5,683 bases of DNA from Methylophilus sp. (GTDB taxonomy: Bacteria > Pseudomonadota > Gammaproteobacteria > Burkholderiales > Methylophilaceae): positions 1 through 5,683 of the forward strand of contig JAIXZQ010000115.1 in NCBI GenBank assembly GCA_027489475.1. The letters run 5' to 3'. Positions 1-4,754 of the stretch are shown here, in pieces (positions within the stretch are counted from its first letter, which is position 1; each line of letters starts with the position of its first letter). Under the pieces are notes generated by a model that was not told the DNA's origin, made no database searches, and saw nothing but the letters and a program-made list of their open reading frames with translations. A program made the translations under genes and the position numbers.

Positions 1-2
1 AC

Positions 3-59
3 GGCGCCCTGGCCCCGATGGCCGGCGCGCTGGCGCTCTTGGCCGCGGGCGGAAGGTGA
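3..59 (+). CDS. C-terminal end of an unidentified protein (partial)
   Basis: Reading from base 3, an open frame of 18 codons ends in TGA at 57-59. The peptide is almost entirely small and hydrophobic (GALAPMAGALALLAAGGR) and could be a C-terminal membrane or sorting segment. Verrucomicrobial PEP-CTERM proteins end in a similar Ala/Leu/Gly-rich helix followed by arginines, but the PEP motif would lie outside the window and the arginine tail here is minimal. The other two forward frames do not give a better end: frame 2 stays open past the TGA. The call rests only on composition and on the gene-less repeats that begin directly after the stop. The family cannot be named. Confidence 0.4.
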   Translation, partial: GALAPMAGALALLAAGGR

Positions 60-87
60 GGCGGAGCGGAGCGACGGAGGGCGGAGG

Positions 88-136
88 CCTGAAACCTGAA
101 ACCTGAAACCTGAGGCCTGAAACCTGAGACCTGAGG
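88..136. repeat. Seven-unit heptad tandem repeat (CCTGAAA)
   Basis: Seven consecutive 7-bp units are visible: CCTGAAA three times, CCTGAGG, CCTGAAA, CCTGAGA, CCTGAGG. A GGAGCGACGG-type simple repeat precedes them (about 64-86). Heptad tandem repeats of this kind are common between genes in Verrucomicrobia and other PVC bacteria and vary in copy number by slippage. No coding function is evident because the units keep no useful reading frame. Confidence 0.85.
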
Positions 137-184
137 CTGGCGCTCTGGCGTGCCGGTTCGTGGTAAAACGGGTGTTCTGATCTG

Positions 185-199
185 GCGGCCATTGGCCGC
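185..199. repeat. Small perfect hairpin with ATT loop
   Basis: GCGGCC (185-190) pairs perfectly with GGCCGC (194-199) across the loop ATT. The same ATT/AAT loop closes the hairpins at 251-272, 352-379 and 586-613, so it may belong to the same family of small palindromes. No T-tract follows, so it is not a convincing terminator for the gene ending at 59. Confidence 0.4.
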
Positions 200-250
200 A
201 CGTTGACAACGGAAGCCGAGGCCCTGAAGGCCGAGGGGGAAGAGTCCAAA

Positions 251-376
251 GAAACGCCCATTGGGCCGTTTCCTTAGTGGTTAAATCCCTCCGATTATTC
301 GATGCTCCGAGTTTCCCGAACCACGGAAAAACCAAACCGGGTTTAACCACTAAGAGAGCGGCTCAATGAGCGCTCT
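251..376. repeat. Inverted-repeat element with hairpin-bearing ends
   Basis: The 35 bp at 251-285, read on the reverse strand, match 342-376 closely. Both contain TTTAACCACTAAG, then a purine-rich stretch, then CGGC-CAATG-GCG-type palindromes. The inner 12 bp are a perfect inverted repeat: TTAGTGGTTAAA at 274-285 and TTTAACCACTAA at 342-353. Each end folds on itself: GAAAC-GCCC-ATT-GGGC-C-GTTTC at 251-272 and AGAGC-G-GCTC-AAT-GAGC-GCTCT at 355-376. The two end hairpins differ in sequence but both stay paired. The layout resembles a paired-palindrome (REP/BIME-like) or MITE-like element. There is no ORF inside and no obvious target duplication, so the class is uncertain. Confidence 0.6.
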
Positions 377-379
377 TTT
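352..379 (+). terminator. Terminator-like hairpin in repeat copy 1
   Basis: AGAGC (355-359) and GCTC (361-364) pair with GAGC (368-371) and GCTCT (372-376) around loop AAT, with G360 bulged, and TTT follows. The upstream AAG can pair with the T run. The shape is that of an intrinsic terminator, but the T-tract is short and G-rich sequence follows. The nearest upstream plus-strand gene ends about 290 bp earlier, so a repeat-borne palindrome is as likely as a working terminator. Confidence 0.35.
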
Positions 380-388
380 GGGGGATGA

Positions 389-405
389 GTCCCGCGAAGC
401 GGGAC
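389..405. repeat. Perfect 7-bp hairpin, copy 1
   Basis: GTCCCGC (389-395), loop GAA, GCGGGAC (399-405). The matching position in repeat copy 2 (623-639) reads GTTCCGC-GGC-GCGGAAC. The C-G pair has become T-A on both arms while the loop has also changed. Paired change with pairing retained suggests the fold, not the sequence, is maintained. Confidence 0.6.
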
Positions 406-585
406 GGCGTTTTTCGAAGGCTCGGCGAACGCCTCGGTGGATCGGAGCGACGACGATGGGCGGAAAATTTCTAATCTGATCGGTTCAATCCGTGTTATCC
501 GTGCAATCCGTGGTTAAAATTCTCCGATTGTTTGATGCTCCGAGTTCTCCCGAATCACGGAAAAACCAAACCGGGTTTAACCACT

Positions 586-613
586 AAGAGAGCGGCTCAA
601 TGAGCGCTCTTTT
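586..613 (+). terminator. Terminator-like hairpin in repeat copy 2
   Basis: Same sequence and fold as the hairpin at 352-379: AGAGC-G-GCTC-AAT-GAGC-GCTCT followed by TTT, here then AGGGG. The same limitations apply. It is more likely a repeat-family palindrome than a dedicated terminator, because no gene lies immediately upstream. Confidence 0.35.
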
Positions 614-622
614 AGGGGATGA

Positions 623-639
623 GTTCCGCGGCGCGGAAC
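623..639. repeat. Perfect 7-bp hairpin, copy 2 (covaries with 389-405)
   Basis: GTTCCGC (623-629), loop GGC, GCGGAAC (633-639). It is the covarying partner of the copy-1 hairpin: one base pair is changed on both arms and pairing is intact. Confidence 0.6.
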
Positions 640-780
640 GGCGGGTGTCGACGGCTCGGCGAACGCCTCGGTTTGTCGGAGCGACGGAACGACGGAGCGG
701 CGGAGCGACGGTGGAGGGCGGAAAATTTCTAATCTGATCGATTCAATCCGTGCTATCCGTGCAATCCGTGGTTAAAATCT

Positions 781-803
781 GAATACAGAAAACCGGTGTA
801 TTC
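781..803 (-). terminator. Inverted repeat downstream of the minus-strand operon (possible terminator)
   Basis: GAATACA (781-787) and TGTATTC (797-803) are a perfect 7-bp inverted repeat around a 9-base loop. Read on the minus strand it lies about 100 bp beyond the stop codon at 902 and is followed by AGATTTT. It could end transcription of the two minus-strand genes, but the stem is AT-rich and the T-tract is short and offset. Confidence 0.3.
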
Positions 804-815
804 CCCGGCCTGCCC

Positions 816-850
816 TTTCTTTGCGCCCTTTGCGTTCTTTCGCGGCTAAA
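816..850. repeat. CTTTGCG-type dispersed repeat relic
   Basis: The stretch has CTTTGCGCCCTTTGCGTTC followed by TTTCGCGGCTAAA, an internally repetitive unit that reappears in many environmental bacterial intergenic regions, including Verrucomicrobia, usually with the ending TTTGCGGTTAAA. Attribution to this family is from memory, not from a search. It is non-coding. Confidence 0.45.
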
Positions 851-901
851 AACCGGGTCAGATAGTGCCGGCTCCGCAGGGCTTGGCTACGGGGGTGGCG
901 C

Positions 902-1852
902 TTAGGCGCGCAGCACGCGCTTTTTGATCCGCTCTATCGCGGTCTGCGCGTCCACGTCGTCGCCCCACCACCGCTTCGCCTCGTTCTTGAAATCCTGCAG
1001 CTTATCTTTGCCGGTGGTCTTTTCGATCCACGTCTTGGCGAATTCGCCAAAGGCCACCAGATCGTCGCCGAGCTTGTGGGCCCCGGCCGACACCGCCTGC
1101 ACGCCGGGCGACCAGAGGCCGCCCACCACCGAGGCCACGGGCTTGAGCGCGGGAAAGGCCTTGGCCAGGGGCGGCAGCACAGCCGCGGCCAGCCACAGCC
1201 CGCCCAGGATCATGATCGCCAGCTTGATCTTGCCCCACAGGCCCCCGTTCTCCTTTTGCAGGATATCGATCTTCGTCGCCTGCTCGCTGACCTTTTGGGT
1301 CAGAGCGACGACGTCCTGCGCCGACGTCACCGCCTTTTCGTGCGCCTCGGCGGCGGACTTCAGGGCCGTGCCGAGCTTGGTCTGAAGGGTGTCGGCCTCG
1401 CGGATTTTCTCGCCGAGGGCCTGGGAGGTCGTGGCGTTGAGTTTTTGCAGCTCCTCGATGATCCGGACGTATTCGGTTTTTTGCGCGTCGGTCGGCGGGG
1501 GCAGGGCCTTCATCACCTCCGCGTTCATCGCCTGGGCGATTTTCACGTTTTGGGAAGGCGTGGGCTCCCGGTCCAGGGCGAGCTTGGTGCCGAGGGCGAA
1601 GCCGCTGGTCGACTGGTCGCGCGCCTGGTCGGCCGCGAGCGCTGCCTCGTGGGCGGACTTGGATTCCCTGGCCGCCACCTCGCTTTTGCGCGCCGCCTCC
1701 TTGGCCGCGGCGGCGTCGGCGGCGTGTTTGGCGATATCGGCGTCGATGGAGCTCTTGCCCCAGCGCATGCCGCCGTAAAAACCAACTCCGCCGAGCACGA
1801 GGGCCAGAACGAGGGCGAGGGTGGCCTCGCCGTTGCGGGAGCGTGGGTTCAT
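902..1852 (-). CDS. Two-membrane-segment coiled-coil protein, unknown function
   Basis: A 316-residue protein. Residues 11-29 (LALVLALVLGGVGFYGG) are a hydrophobic N-terminal membrane anchor or uncleaved signal. Residues 35-80 are Ala/Glu/Lys-rich and helical. Residues 125-202 are a heptad-like coiled coil. Residues 208-250 contain a second membrane helix (IKLAIMILGGLWLAAAVLPP) followed by more hydrophobic sequence. The C-terminal 65 residues are charged and Trp-containing (KRWWGDDVDAQ). An N-terminal anchor, long coil, second helix and soluble tail suggest a membrane-attached structural or phage-lysis-like component, but I do not recognise the family. It starts 21 bp after the stop of the upstream gene on the same strand, so the two are probably cotranscribed. 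No clear Shine-Dalgarno precedes the ATG at 1850-1852. The frame is supported by the coherent protein pattern; a longer overlapping frame is Arg/Pro-rich noise. Confidence 0.75.
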   Translation of the reverse strand: MNPRSRNGEATLALVLALVLGGVGFYGGMRWGKSSIDADIAKHAADAAAAKEAARKSEVAARESKSAHEAALAADQARDQSTSGFALGTKLALDREPTPSQNVKIAQAMNAEVMKALPPPTDAQKTEYVRIIEELQKLNATTSQALGEKIREADTLQTKLGTALKSAAEAHEKAVTSAQDVVALTQKVSEQATKIDILQKENGGLWGKIKLAIMILGGLWLAAAVLPPLAKAFPALKPVASVVGGLWSPGVQAVSAGAHKLGDDLVAFGEFAKTWIEKTTGKDKLQDFKNEAKRWWGDDVDAQTAIERIKKRVLRA

Positions 1853-1873
1853 GGCAAAGGGCGGGGGCGGGGC

Positions 1874-2248
1874 TTAGCGGTTGGCGGGAGCGGGGGAGGG
1901 GGCGCCCTTGCCGCGGCGCAGGCCGCTCCGGCGCTCGCTCTTTCGCACATAGCCCAGGGCCTCGTAGAAATCGCCGTCCTCGCCCTCGGCGGGGTCGCCC
2001 TTCACCGCGTTGACCAGGAGGGAGAGGGCGGCGAGCGCCTCGGCGTCGGCGGTGTCGCGCTGGTTCTGGGCCGCGAGCAACTGGTTTTCGAGGGTGGCAA
2101 TGGTGGCGCGGGCGTCGAAGGCGGGCTTCAACTTGGCCTCGAACTGGGCGAGCGACACCCCGGCGAAGGCTTTTTGCGGGCGCAGGGTGTTCCAGGCGTT
2201 TAGGGCGGTGCGCAGGCGATTTTCGATGTTTTTGGGCGAGGCAGGCAT
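1874..2248 (-). CDS. Small helical protein with VKGDP / GYVRKSER motifs, unknown function
   Basis: A 124-residue protein without signal peptide or membrane segment. The N-terminal half is helical (NIENRLRTALNAWNTLRP, then LAQFEAKLKPAFDARATIATLE). The middle continues as a coil (LLAAQNQRDTADAEALAALS). It ends with VNAVKGDPAEGEDGDFYEAL, GYVRKSERRSGL and a basic Pro/Ala tail. I recall small verrucomicrobial and planctomycete proteins with this helix pair and the VKGDP...GYVRKSER(K/R)SGL ending. They are annotated as hypothetical, so the resemblance helps place the organism but not the function. It is the first gene of the minus-strand pair, and its start is followed upstream by a palindromic leader (2251-2319). 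Confidence 0.8.
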   Translation of the reverse strand: MPASPKNIENRLRTALNAWNTLRPQKAFAGVSLAQFEAKLKPAFDARATIATLENQLLAAQNQRDTADAEALAALSLLVNAVKGDPAEGEDGDFYEALGYVRKSERRSGLRRGKGAPSPAPANR

Positions 2249-2250
2249 GA

Positions 2251-2319
2251 TTTGCGTAGGTTCGGTTTATAAGGTTTTCCCCCATCTTCTTGATGGAGAG
2301 ATACCCGATGCTACGCAAA
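2251..2319 (-). promoter_or_regulatory. Palindromic leader upstream of the minus-strand genes
   Basis: TTTGCGTAG (2251-2259) and CTACGCAAA (2311-2319) form a perfect 9-bp inverted repeat immediately upstream of the ATG at 2246-2248. Between them lies a smaller hairpin, CCATC (2282-2286), loop TTCTT, GATGG (2292-2296), and a TATAAA-like sequence on the minus strand near 2266-2271. It could be an operator or a leader stem that hides the start region. No convincing -35 box or Shine-Dalgarno accompanies it. Confidence 0.35.
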
Positions 2320-2357
2320 AACCGCACCAAGCTTTCGTAAGTTTTTTAAAACCTTGT

Positions 2358-2399
2358 GTCGGTATCGCACAACCTGATGCCGGTAGCGCGATACTCGAC
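2358..2399. repeat. Stem-loop repeat, copy A
   Basis: GTATCGC (2362-2368) pairs perfectly with GCGATAC (2388-2394). The stem extends with GTC (2358-2360) to GAC (2397-2399) across small bulges. Inside the loop ACC (2372-2374) can pair with GGT (2382-2384). Copy B lies 126 bp downstream (2487-2527) with the same nested design. Confidence 0.55.
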
Positions 2400-2402
2400 C
2401 AC

Positions 2403-2438
2403 GGTATCGGAATACCTGGGTTTGGCGCGGGCCAAACC
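2403..2438. repeat. Two adjacent perfect hairpins
   Basis: GGTAT-CGGA-ATACC (2403-2416) is followed two bases later by GGTTTGGC-GCGG-GCCAAACC (2419-2438), an 8-bp stem with a four-base loop. No T-tract follows either, so intrinsic termination is unlikely. They sit between the two related stem-loops and add to the density of local palindromes. Confidence 0.6.
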
Positions 2439-2486
2439 GGGTCCAATCGCGGCTTACTTGGCCTTGGTGACGTGTGACTCCGTCTC

Positions 2487-2527
2487 GGTATCGGTCAACC
2501 TAGAGCTGGTGTCGCGTTACCGATATC
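2487..2527. repeat. Stem-loop repeat, copy B
   Basis: GGTATCGGT (2487-2495) pairs with ACCGATATC (2519-2527), nine pairs including one G-T. ACC (2498-2500) and GGT (2508-2510) can pair inside. Compared base by base with copy A at a 126-bp offset, TCGGTATCG, CAACCT, GC, GGT, CGCG and TAC are shared and the rest differ. The outer stem shifts from GTATCGC/GCGATAC to ATCGGT/ACCGAT but stays paired. Confidence 0.5.
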
Positions 2528-2532
2528 GAGGC

Positions 2533-2637
2533 GGCCGGAATTCCGATCAAACCCGGCCAAGACGGCTGAATCGTGGTAAAATTTTCACAAGCAGTCTGAT
2601 CTGCACTTGAATCATCCGGGCGATTACCTCTTGGTAA
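2533..2637. repeat. Further cluster of hairpins in the gene-less stretch
   Basis: GGCCGG (2533-2538) pairs with CCGGCC (2553-2558), overlapping the 10-bp palindrome CGGAATTCCG (2536-2545). GCAG (2591-2594) pairs with CTGC (2601-2604). TTACC (2624-2628) pairs with GGTAA (2633-2637) around TCTT. No gene of believable composition lies in 2249-2658. The stretch may be an ORF-less cassette or a remnant of one, because the first cassette site follows directly. Confidence 0.45.
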
Positions 2638-2658
2638 CTACGTGAAACTACCTCTATG

Positions 2659-2781
2659 GCCTACGGGGAGACTTCAGTGCCGCCTCAAGCGGTTACGGTC
2701 AGCTTGGGTGTGAATCGGTAGCAAAATGCTGCTGCGCAGCCTCCGCGCCAAGCAACCGCATGGCTCATCATGACGTTAGGC
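2659..2781 (+). other. First integron recombination site (attC-like, possibly attI)
   Basis: The site ends with the core GTTAGGC (2775-2781), an exact fit to the GTTRRRY consensus, preceded by GAC as in the other sites. A plausible opposite core is GCCTACG (2659-2665). The interior folds: GCGGTT (2689-2694) and GCTTGG (2702-2707) pair perfectly with CCAAGC (2748-2753) and AACCGC (2754-2759), a 12-bp stem with one 7-base bulge. The palindrome GCTGCGCAGC (2731-2740) lies near the tip. Bulged extrahelical bases are typical of attC. No ORF ends just before 2659, so this is either the attC of an ORF-less cassette or an attI-like site. The left boundary is uncertain. Confidence 0.6.
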
Positions 2782-2792
2782 AGAAAATACTT

Positions 2793-3512
2793 ATGTCCGC
2801 CAAAAAACGCATTACGCGAAAAAATAAATCGAAGCCCAAGAAGGTTCGTAGAAGCTACGCCGAGATGTTTATTGATGCCCTAAGGGACGAATCGGGCGGA
2901 GAGCAGAAGTTTGTGCCCAATGCTACTGTCCGTGATAAACTAGGATGGGCCAAGGAGAAGTATCAGCGCGTAAAGCTTCAGTTGATAGATGAGAAGAAGA
3001 TTATTCCAGGCCAAGGGCAGGGTGGGACGGTATGTTTGGCAAAGACCGGAACCGGGAAGGCTCCTATTGTTTTTATTTCCTACTCGCATGCCGATGAGAG
3101 GTTAAAGGATGAGCTGATTAAGCATCTCTCGCCCTTAAAGCGCCTTGGGTTAATTGACACCTGGCATGATCGGAAAATACCAGCCGGCGAAGAAATCGAC
3201 AAAGAGATAAGCAAAAATATCGAGAAGGCGCAGATCATATTGCTCCTGGTTAGCGTCGATTTCATTGCATCTCGTTATTGTTATGAGATTGAAATGGACC
3301 GCGCACTGGAGATGCATGCTGAAAAGGAGGCGCGTGTTATTCCTGTAATCCTTAGGCACTGCATGTGGCAGCACACTCCATTCGCTAAGCTGCTTGCGGT
3401 CCCTACAGACGGAAAAGCAGTTAAGTCGTGGGGCGATCAGGATGAGGCTCTAGCAAATGTCGTAAATCAGATCAAGGCCGTCGTAGAGGAAATAAAAGCC
3501 AGTCAGGAATGA
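2793..3512 (+). CDS. Winged-helix plus TIR-domain protein, putative NAD-cleaving defence effector
   Basis: A 239-residue soluble protein. After a very basic N-terminus (residues 1-20), residues 21-83 resemble a winged-helix domain known from restriction-modification and other defence proteins: NATVRDKLGW, YQRVKLQLIDEKKI, GQGQGGTV. Residues 91-235 are a TIR domain: strand A FISYSHAD (94-101), the BB-loop region DTWHDRKIPAGEEID (122-136), IILLLVSVDFIAS (148-160), YCYEIEM (162-168) holding the likely catalytic Glu (E167, or E165), RVIPVILR (181-188) and a KSW motif (211-213). Bacterial TIR domains of this kind commonly hydrolyse NAD or make signalling nucleotides upon phage infection; that activity is inferred. 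The start at 2793 is chosen over the in-frame ATG at 2760, which lies inside the recombination site. There is no strong Shine-Dalgarno. It is the sole gene of cassette 1, with TGA directly abutting the next site. Confidence 0.9.
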   Translation: MSAKKRITRKNKSKPKKVRRSYAEMFIDALRDESGGEQKFVPNATVRDKLGWAKEKYQRVKLQLIDEKKIIPGQGQGGTVCLAKTGTGKAPIVFISYSHADERLKDELIKHLSPLKRLGLIDTWHDRKIPAGEEIDKEISKNIEKAQIILLLVSVDFIASRYCYEIEMDRALEMHAEKEARVIPVILRHCMWQHTPFAKLLAVPTDGKAVKSWGDQDEALANVVNQIKAVVEEIKASQE

Positions 3513-3611
3513 GCCTAATTACGCGGTGGGACAAACTCCGGTAGCTGTCACAGTTGGTGCTGCCGCACGACCTGTGTCATCTGCCTCAGTGGCTCGCCTT
3601 CGACGTTAGGC
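3513..3611 (+). other. attC site of cassette 1 (99 bp)
   Basis: It opens with GCCTAAT (3513-3519), one base from the RYYYAAC consensus, and ends with GTTAGGC (3605-3611), an exact GTTRRRY. Between them the arms fold into a long imperfect stem: ACTCCGGTAG (3535-3544) and the following TGTCACAG pair with CTGTGTCA and CTGCCTCAGT (3571-3590 region), capped by GTGC-TGCC-GCAC. Mismatched and bulged bases are spread along the stem, as expected for a site recombined as folded single strand. The TGA stop of the TIR gene directly precedes the first base. Confidence 0.85.
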
Positions 3612-3618
3612 AAGGAAG
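3612..3618 (+). promoter_or_regulatory. Ribosome binding site that fixes the cassette 2 start
   Basis: AAGGAAG lies immediately after the core site and four bases before ATG at 3623-3625. It is the only good Shine-Dalgarno-like match in the array and supports 3623 over the in-frame ATG at 3554, which lies inside the attC. Confidence 0.65.
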
Positions 3619-3622
3619 TATC

Positions 3623-4237
3623 ATGCATAAAATAATATACAGCATTGCATTCATAATATGCGCAGTCACGCTAAGCGCCACGCCGCTTGAGGATTTTAGA
3701 GCCGAAATGAAGGCGGAATACGCAGAAAAGCTTCCGCAATTTTGGGTGACATGGGACTCCGACAGCAAGGAGGCCCAAAAACTAGTTGATCAGAATTACG
3801 ACCGGTTCTTGGCAATACGAAAACAGAAGGTGTCGGAGCATACCCGCTTTGTTCGCCGAGTGACCGGAAATGATAAAATCGAATATGATGAGTATGGATA
3901 CAGATCCGACAGGCAGGATGTTGACGCCATCTCCTTAACACCCGAACAATGGGTGCGATCAATTAGTGACGACCGAAGTGGCGACGCTCACCGATGGCTG
4001 CGATGGAGTCGTGTTAAGGGATTCAAAACAAGAGATCAGGCTCTAAATGCATTATTGAAGTTCAAGGAATCGACGCAGGAGTTTCACCTAACAGCCCCAA
4101 CCCCAGCCACAGAGAATCTACTTAAAGAAATTGATGAGGCCGTAAATACCATCAACCAAATGCTTGATGAGGCCCTGATACTAAATGCAAATGATCAAAT
4201 TCGATTAAGGAAATTTATTCAGAAATGGATTAAATGA
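3623..4237 (+). CDS. Secreted protein of unknown function
   Basis: A 204-residue protein with a clear signal peptide: basic start MHK, hydrophobic core IIYSIAFIICAVTL, and a probable cleavage after LSA (residue 19) before TPLEDF. The mature part is hydrophilic and mostly helical, rich in Asp, Glu, Lys and Arg, with no cysteine. Aromatic clusters occur at FWVTWDSD (40-47), YDEYGY (88-93) and HRWLRWSR (123-130). The C-terminus (165-204) is a predicted helix pair (LLKEIDEAVNTINQMLDEA, then RLRKFIQKWIK). I do not recognise the family. Destination is the periplasm or outside the cell. It is the only ORF of cassette 2, with TGA directly against the following site. The antisense frames over it are shadows. 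Confidence 0.85.
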   Translation: MHKIIYSIAFIICAVTLSATPLEDFRAEMKAEYAEKLPQFWVTWDSDSKEAQKLVDQNYDRFLAIRKQKVSEHTRFVRRVTGNDKIEYDEYGYRSDRQDVDAISLTPEQWVRSISDDRSGDAHRWLRWSRVKGFKTRDQALNALLKFKESTQEFHLTAPTPATENLLKEIDEAVNTINQMLDEALILNANDQIRLRKFIQKWIK

Positions 4238-4326
4238 GCCTAGCAACCAAGCCGGGTGGTTCTCACAGATCATGCTTTCGTGTGTTATGCGCCCACTATC
4301 CGTCTGGTTTCTCTTTGACGTTGTGC
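4238..4326 (+). other. attC site of cassette 2 (89 bp)
   Basis: The opening core is GCCTAGC (4238-4244) and the closing core GTTGTGC (4320-4326), each one base off consensus, with the usual GAC before the closing core. The arms pair imperfectly: ACCAAGCCGGGTGG (4247-4260) against CCACTATCCGTCTGGT (4293-4308), with short bulges. The tip contains CACA (4264-4267) opposite TGTG (4281-4284 region). It follows the TGA of the cassette 2 gene with no spacer. Confidence 0.7.
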
Positions 4327-4337
4327 AGAAGAAAACT

Positions 4338-4754
4338 ATGAAACTACCCGTTCTATTCCTTTTTTCGCTCTCATCGGTATTCGGGACTCCCTTCGGCGTA
4401 TTTAGGGTATCTGATGGCCCAGTGTCTGAAACCCGTGAGATGCGAATCGCAAGCAGCGGGGATGTGGTCCATGTTTGCAATCAGGCAATTATCAGTTCGG
4501 TCGACGTTGTGGATGCCCATCACTACAAGCAAGGCGGACGAGTTTATGTTGCCGTTGCCCTAAGCGAGGGCGGTCGACTCAAGTTCGAACATGCATCGGG
4601 AGAGTCGATTGGCGGTCGTTTAGCTATAGTGGTTTCGGATGAGTTGATTAGTGTGCCTAGGGTCATGCAAAAAATATCGACCGGTTCGATTCAGGTTACG
4701 GGTTTATCCGAGGATGCCGCCGAGAGGCTTGTTGAGTTGTTGAAAAAGAAATGA
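4338..4754 (+). CDS. Small secreted protein resembling the SecD P1 head domain
   Basis: A 138-residue protein. Residues 1-16 (MKLPVLFLFSLSSVFG) are a signal peptide with likely cleavage before TPFG. The mature part reads like the periplasmic P1 head of SecD. Residues 21-60 carry a DGPVSETREMRIASSGDVVHV segment, as in SecD's report on cleared peptides. Residues 92-136 match the pattern 'G-RLAIV-D--LISVP-V---I-TGS-QVTG-SE--A--L--LL'. Full SecD is a multi-membrane translocase subunit; this protein lacks all membrane helices, so it cannot be a translocon. Its role is unknown: perhaps a stand-alone periplasmic binding module. Start 4338 is used because the in-frame ATG at 4272 lies inside the attC and would destroy the signal peptide. 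It is the sole gene of cassette 3 and its TGA abuts the next site. Confidence 0.85.
   Translation: MKLPVLFLFSLSSVFGTPFGVFRVSDGPVSETREMRIASSGDVVHVCNQAIISSVDVVDAHHYKQGGRVYVAVALSEGGRLKFEHASGESIGGRLAIVVSDELISVPRVMQKISTGSIQVTGLSEDAAERLVELLKKK

Larger units (their letters stand above)
278..778. repeat. Two long direct repeat copies, about 233 and 258 bp
   Basis: Copy 1 runs from TGGTTAAA at 278 to 510, copy 2 from TGGTTAAA at 511 to 768, and a third unit start lies at 769-778. Shared blocks in order are: a CTCCGATT / GATGCTCCGAG block; CACGGAAAAACCAAACCGGG; the TTTAACCACTAAG hairpin; a GGGGATGAG hairpin; GGCTCGGCGAACGCCTCGG; GCGGAAAATTTCTAATCTGAT; and a CAATCCGTG triplet. The 25-bp length difference comes mostly from extra GGAGCGACGG-type units in copy 2 (about 678-712). 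This is non-coding duplicated intergenic DNA. Tandem amplification by recombination between the TGGTTAAA junctions is the simplest inference. Confidence 0.85.

Noticed and set aside
278..778. CRISPR array
   Set aside because: Only two long repeat copies with no regular spacers and no cas genes.
1076..2203. Long plus-strand open frame (375 codons)
   Set aside because: Antisense shadow of the GC-rich minus-strand genes, with Gly/Arg/Leu-biased composition and no domain pattern.
2249..2300. Sigma-70 promoter for the minus-strand genes
   Set aside because: A TATAAA-like sequence exists but no acceptable -35 box at the right spacing, so it is not called as a promoter.
1002..2330. Long minus-strand open frame (442 codons) overlapping both minus-strand genes
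   Set aside because: The protein is Arg/Pro/Gly-rich noise typical of an alternate frame in GC-rich DNA; the two genes in the other frame have coherent signal, coil and motif patterns.
2010..2610. Two plus-strand open frames (2010-2477 and 2356-2610)
   Set aside because: The first mostly lies antisense to a better gene; the second runs through hairpins and direct repeats, has no start signal and has low-complexity composition (SVSVSV, RYRYR).
2760..2792. Upstream start codon for the TIR gene
   Set aside because: It lies inside the recombination site, so the extra 11 residues would be encoded by attC sequence that changes with cassette order; ATG at 2793 is preferred.
3080..3374. Antisense open frames across the TIR gene
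   Set aside because: Short shadows without start signals; the plus-strand frame has a recognisable domain.
3554..3622. Upstream start codon for the cassette 2 gene
   Set aside because: It lies within attC, has no Shine-Dalgarno and would bury the signal peptide; AAGGAAG points to 3623.
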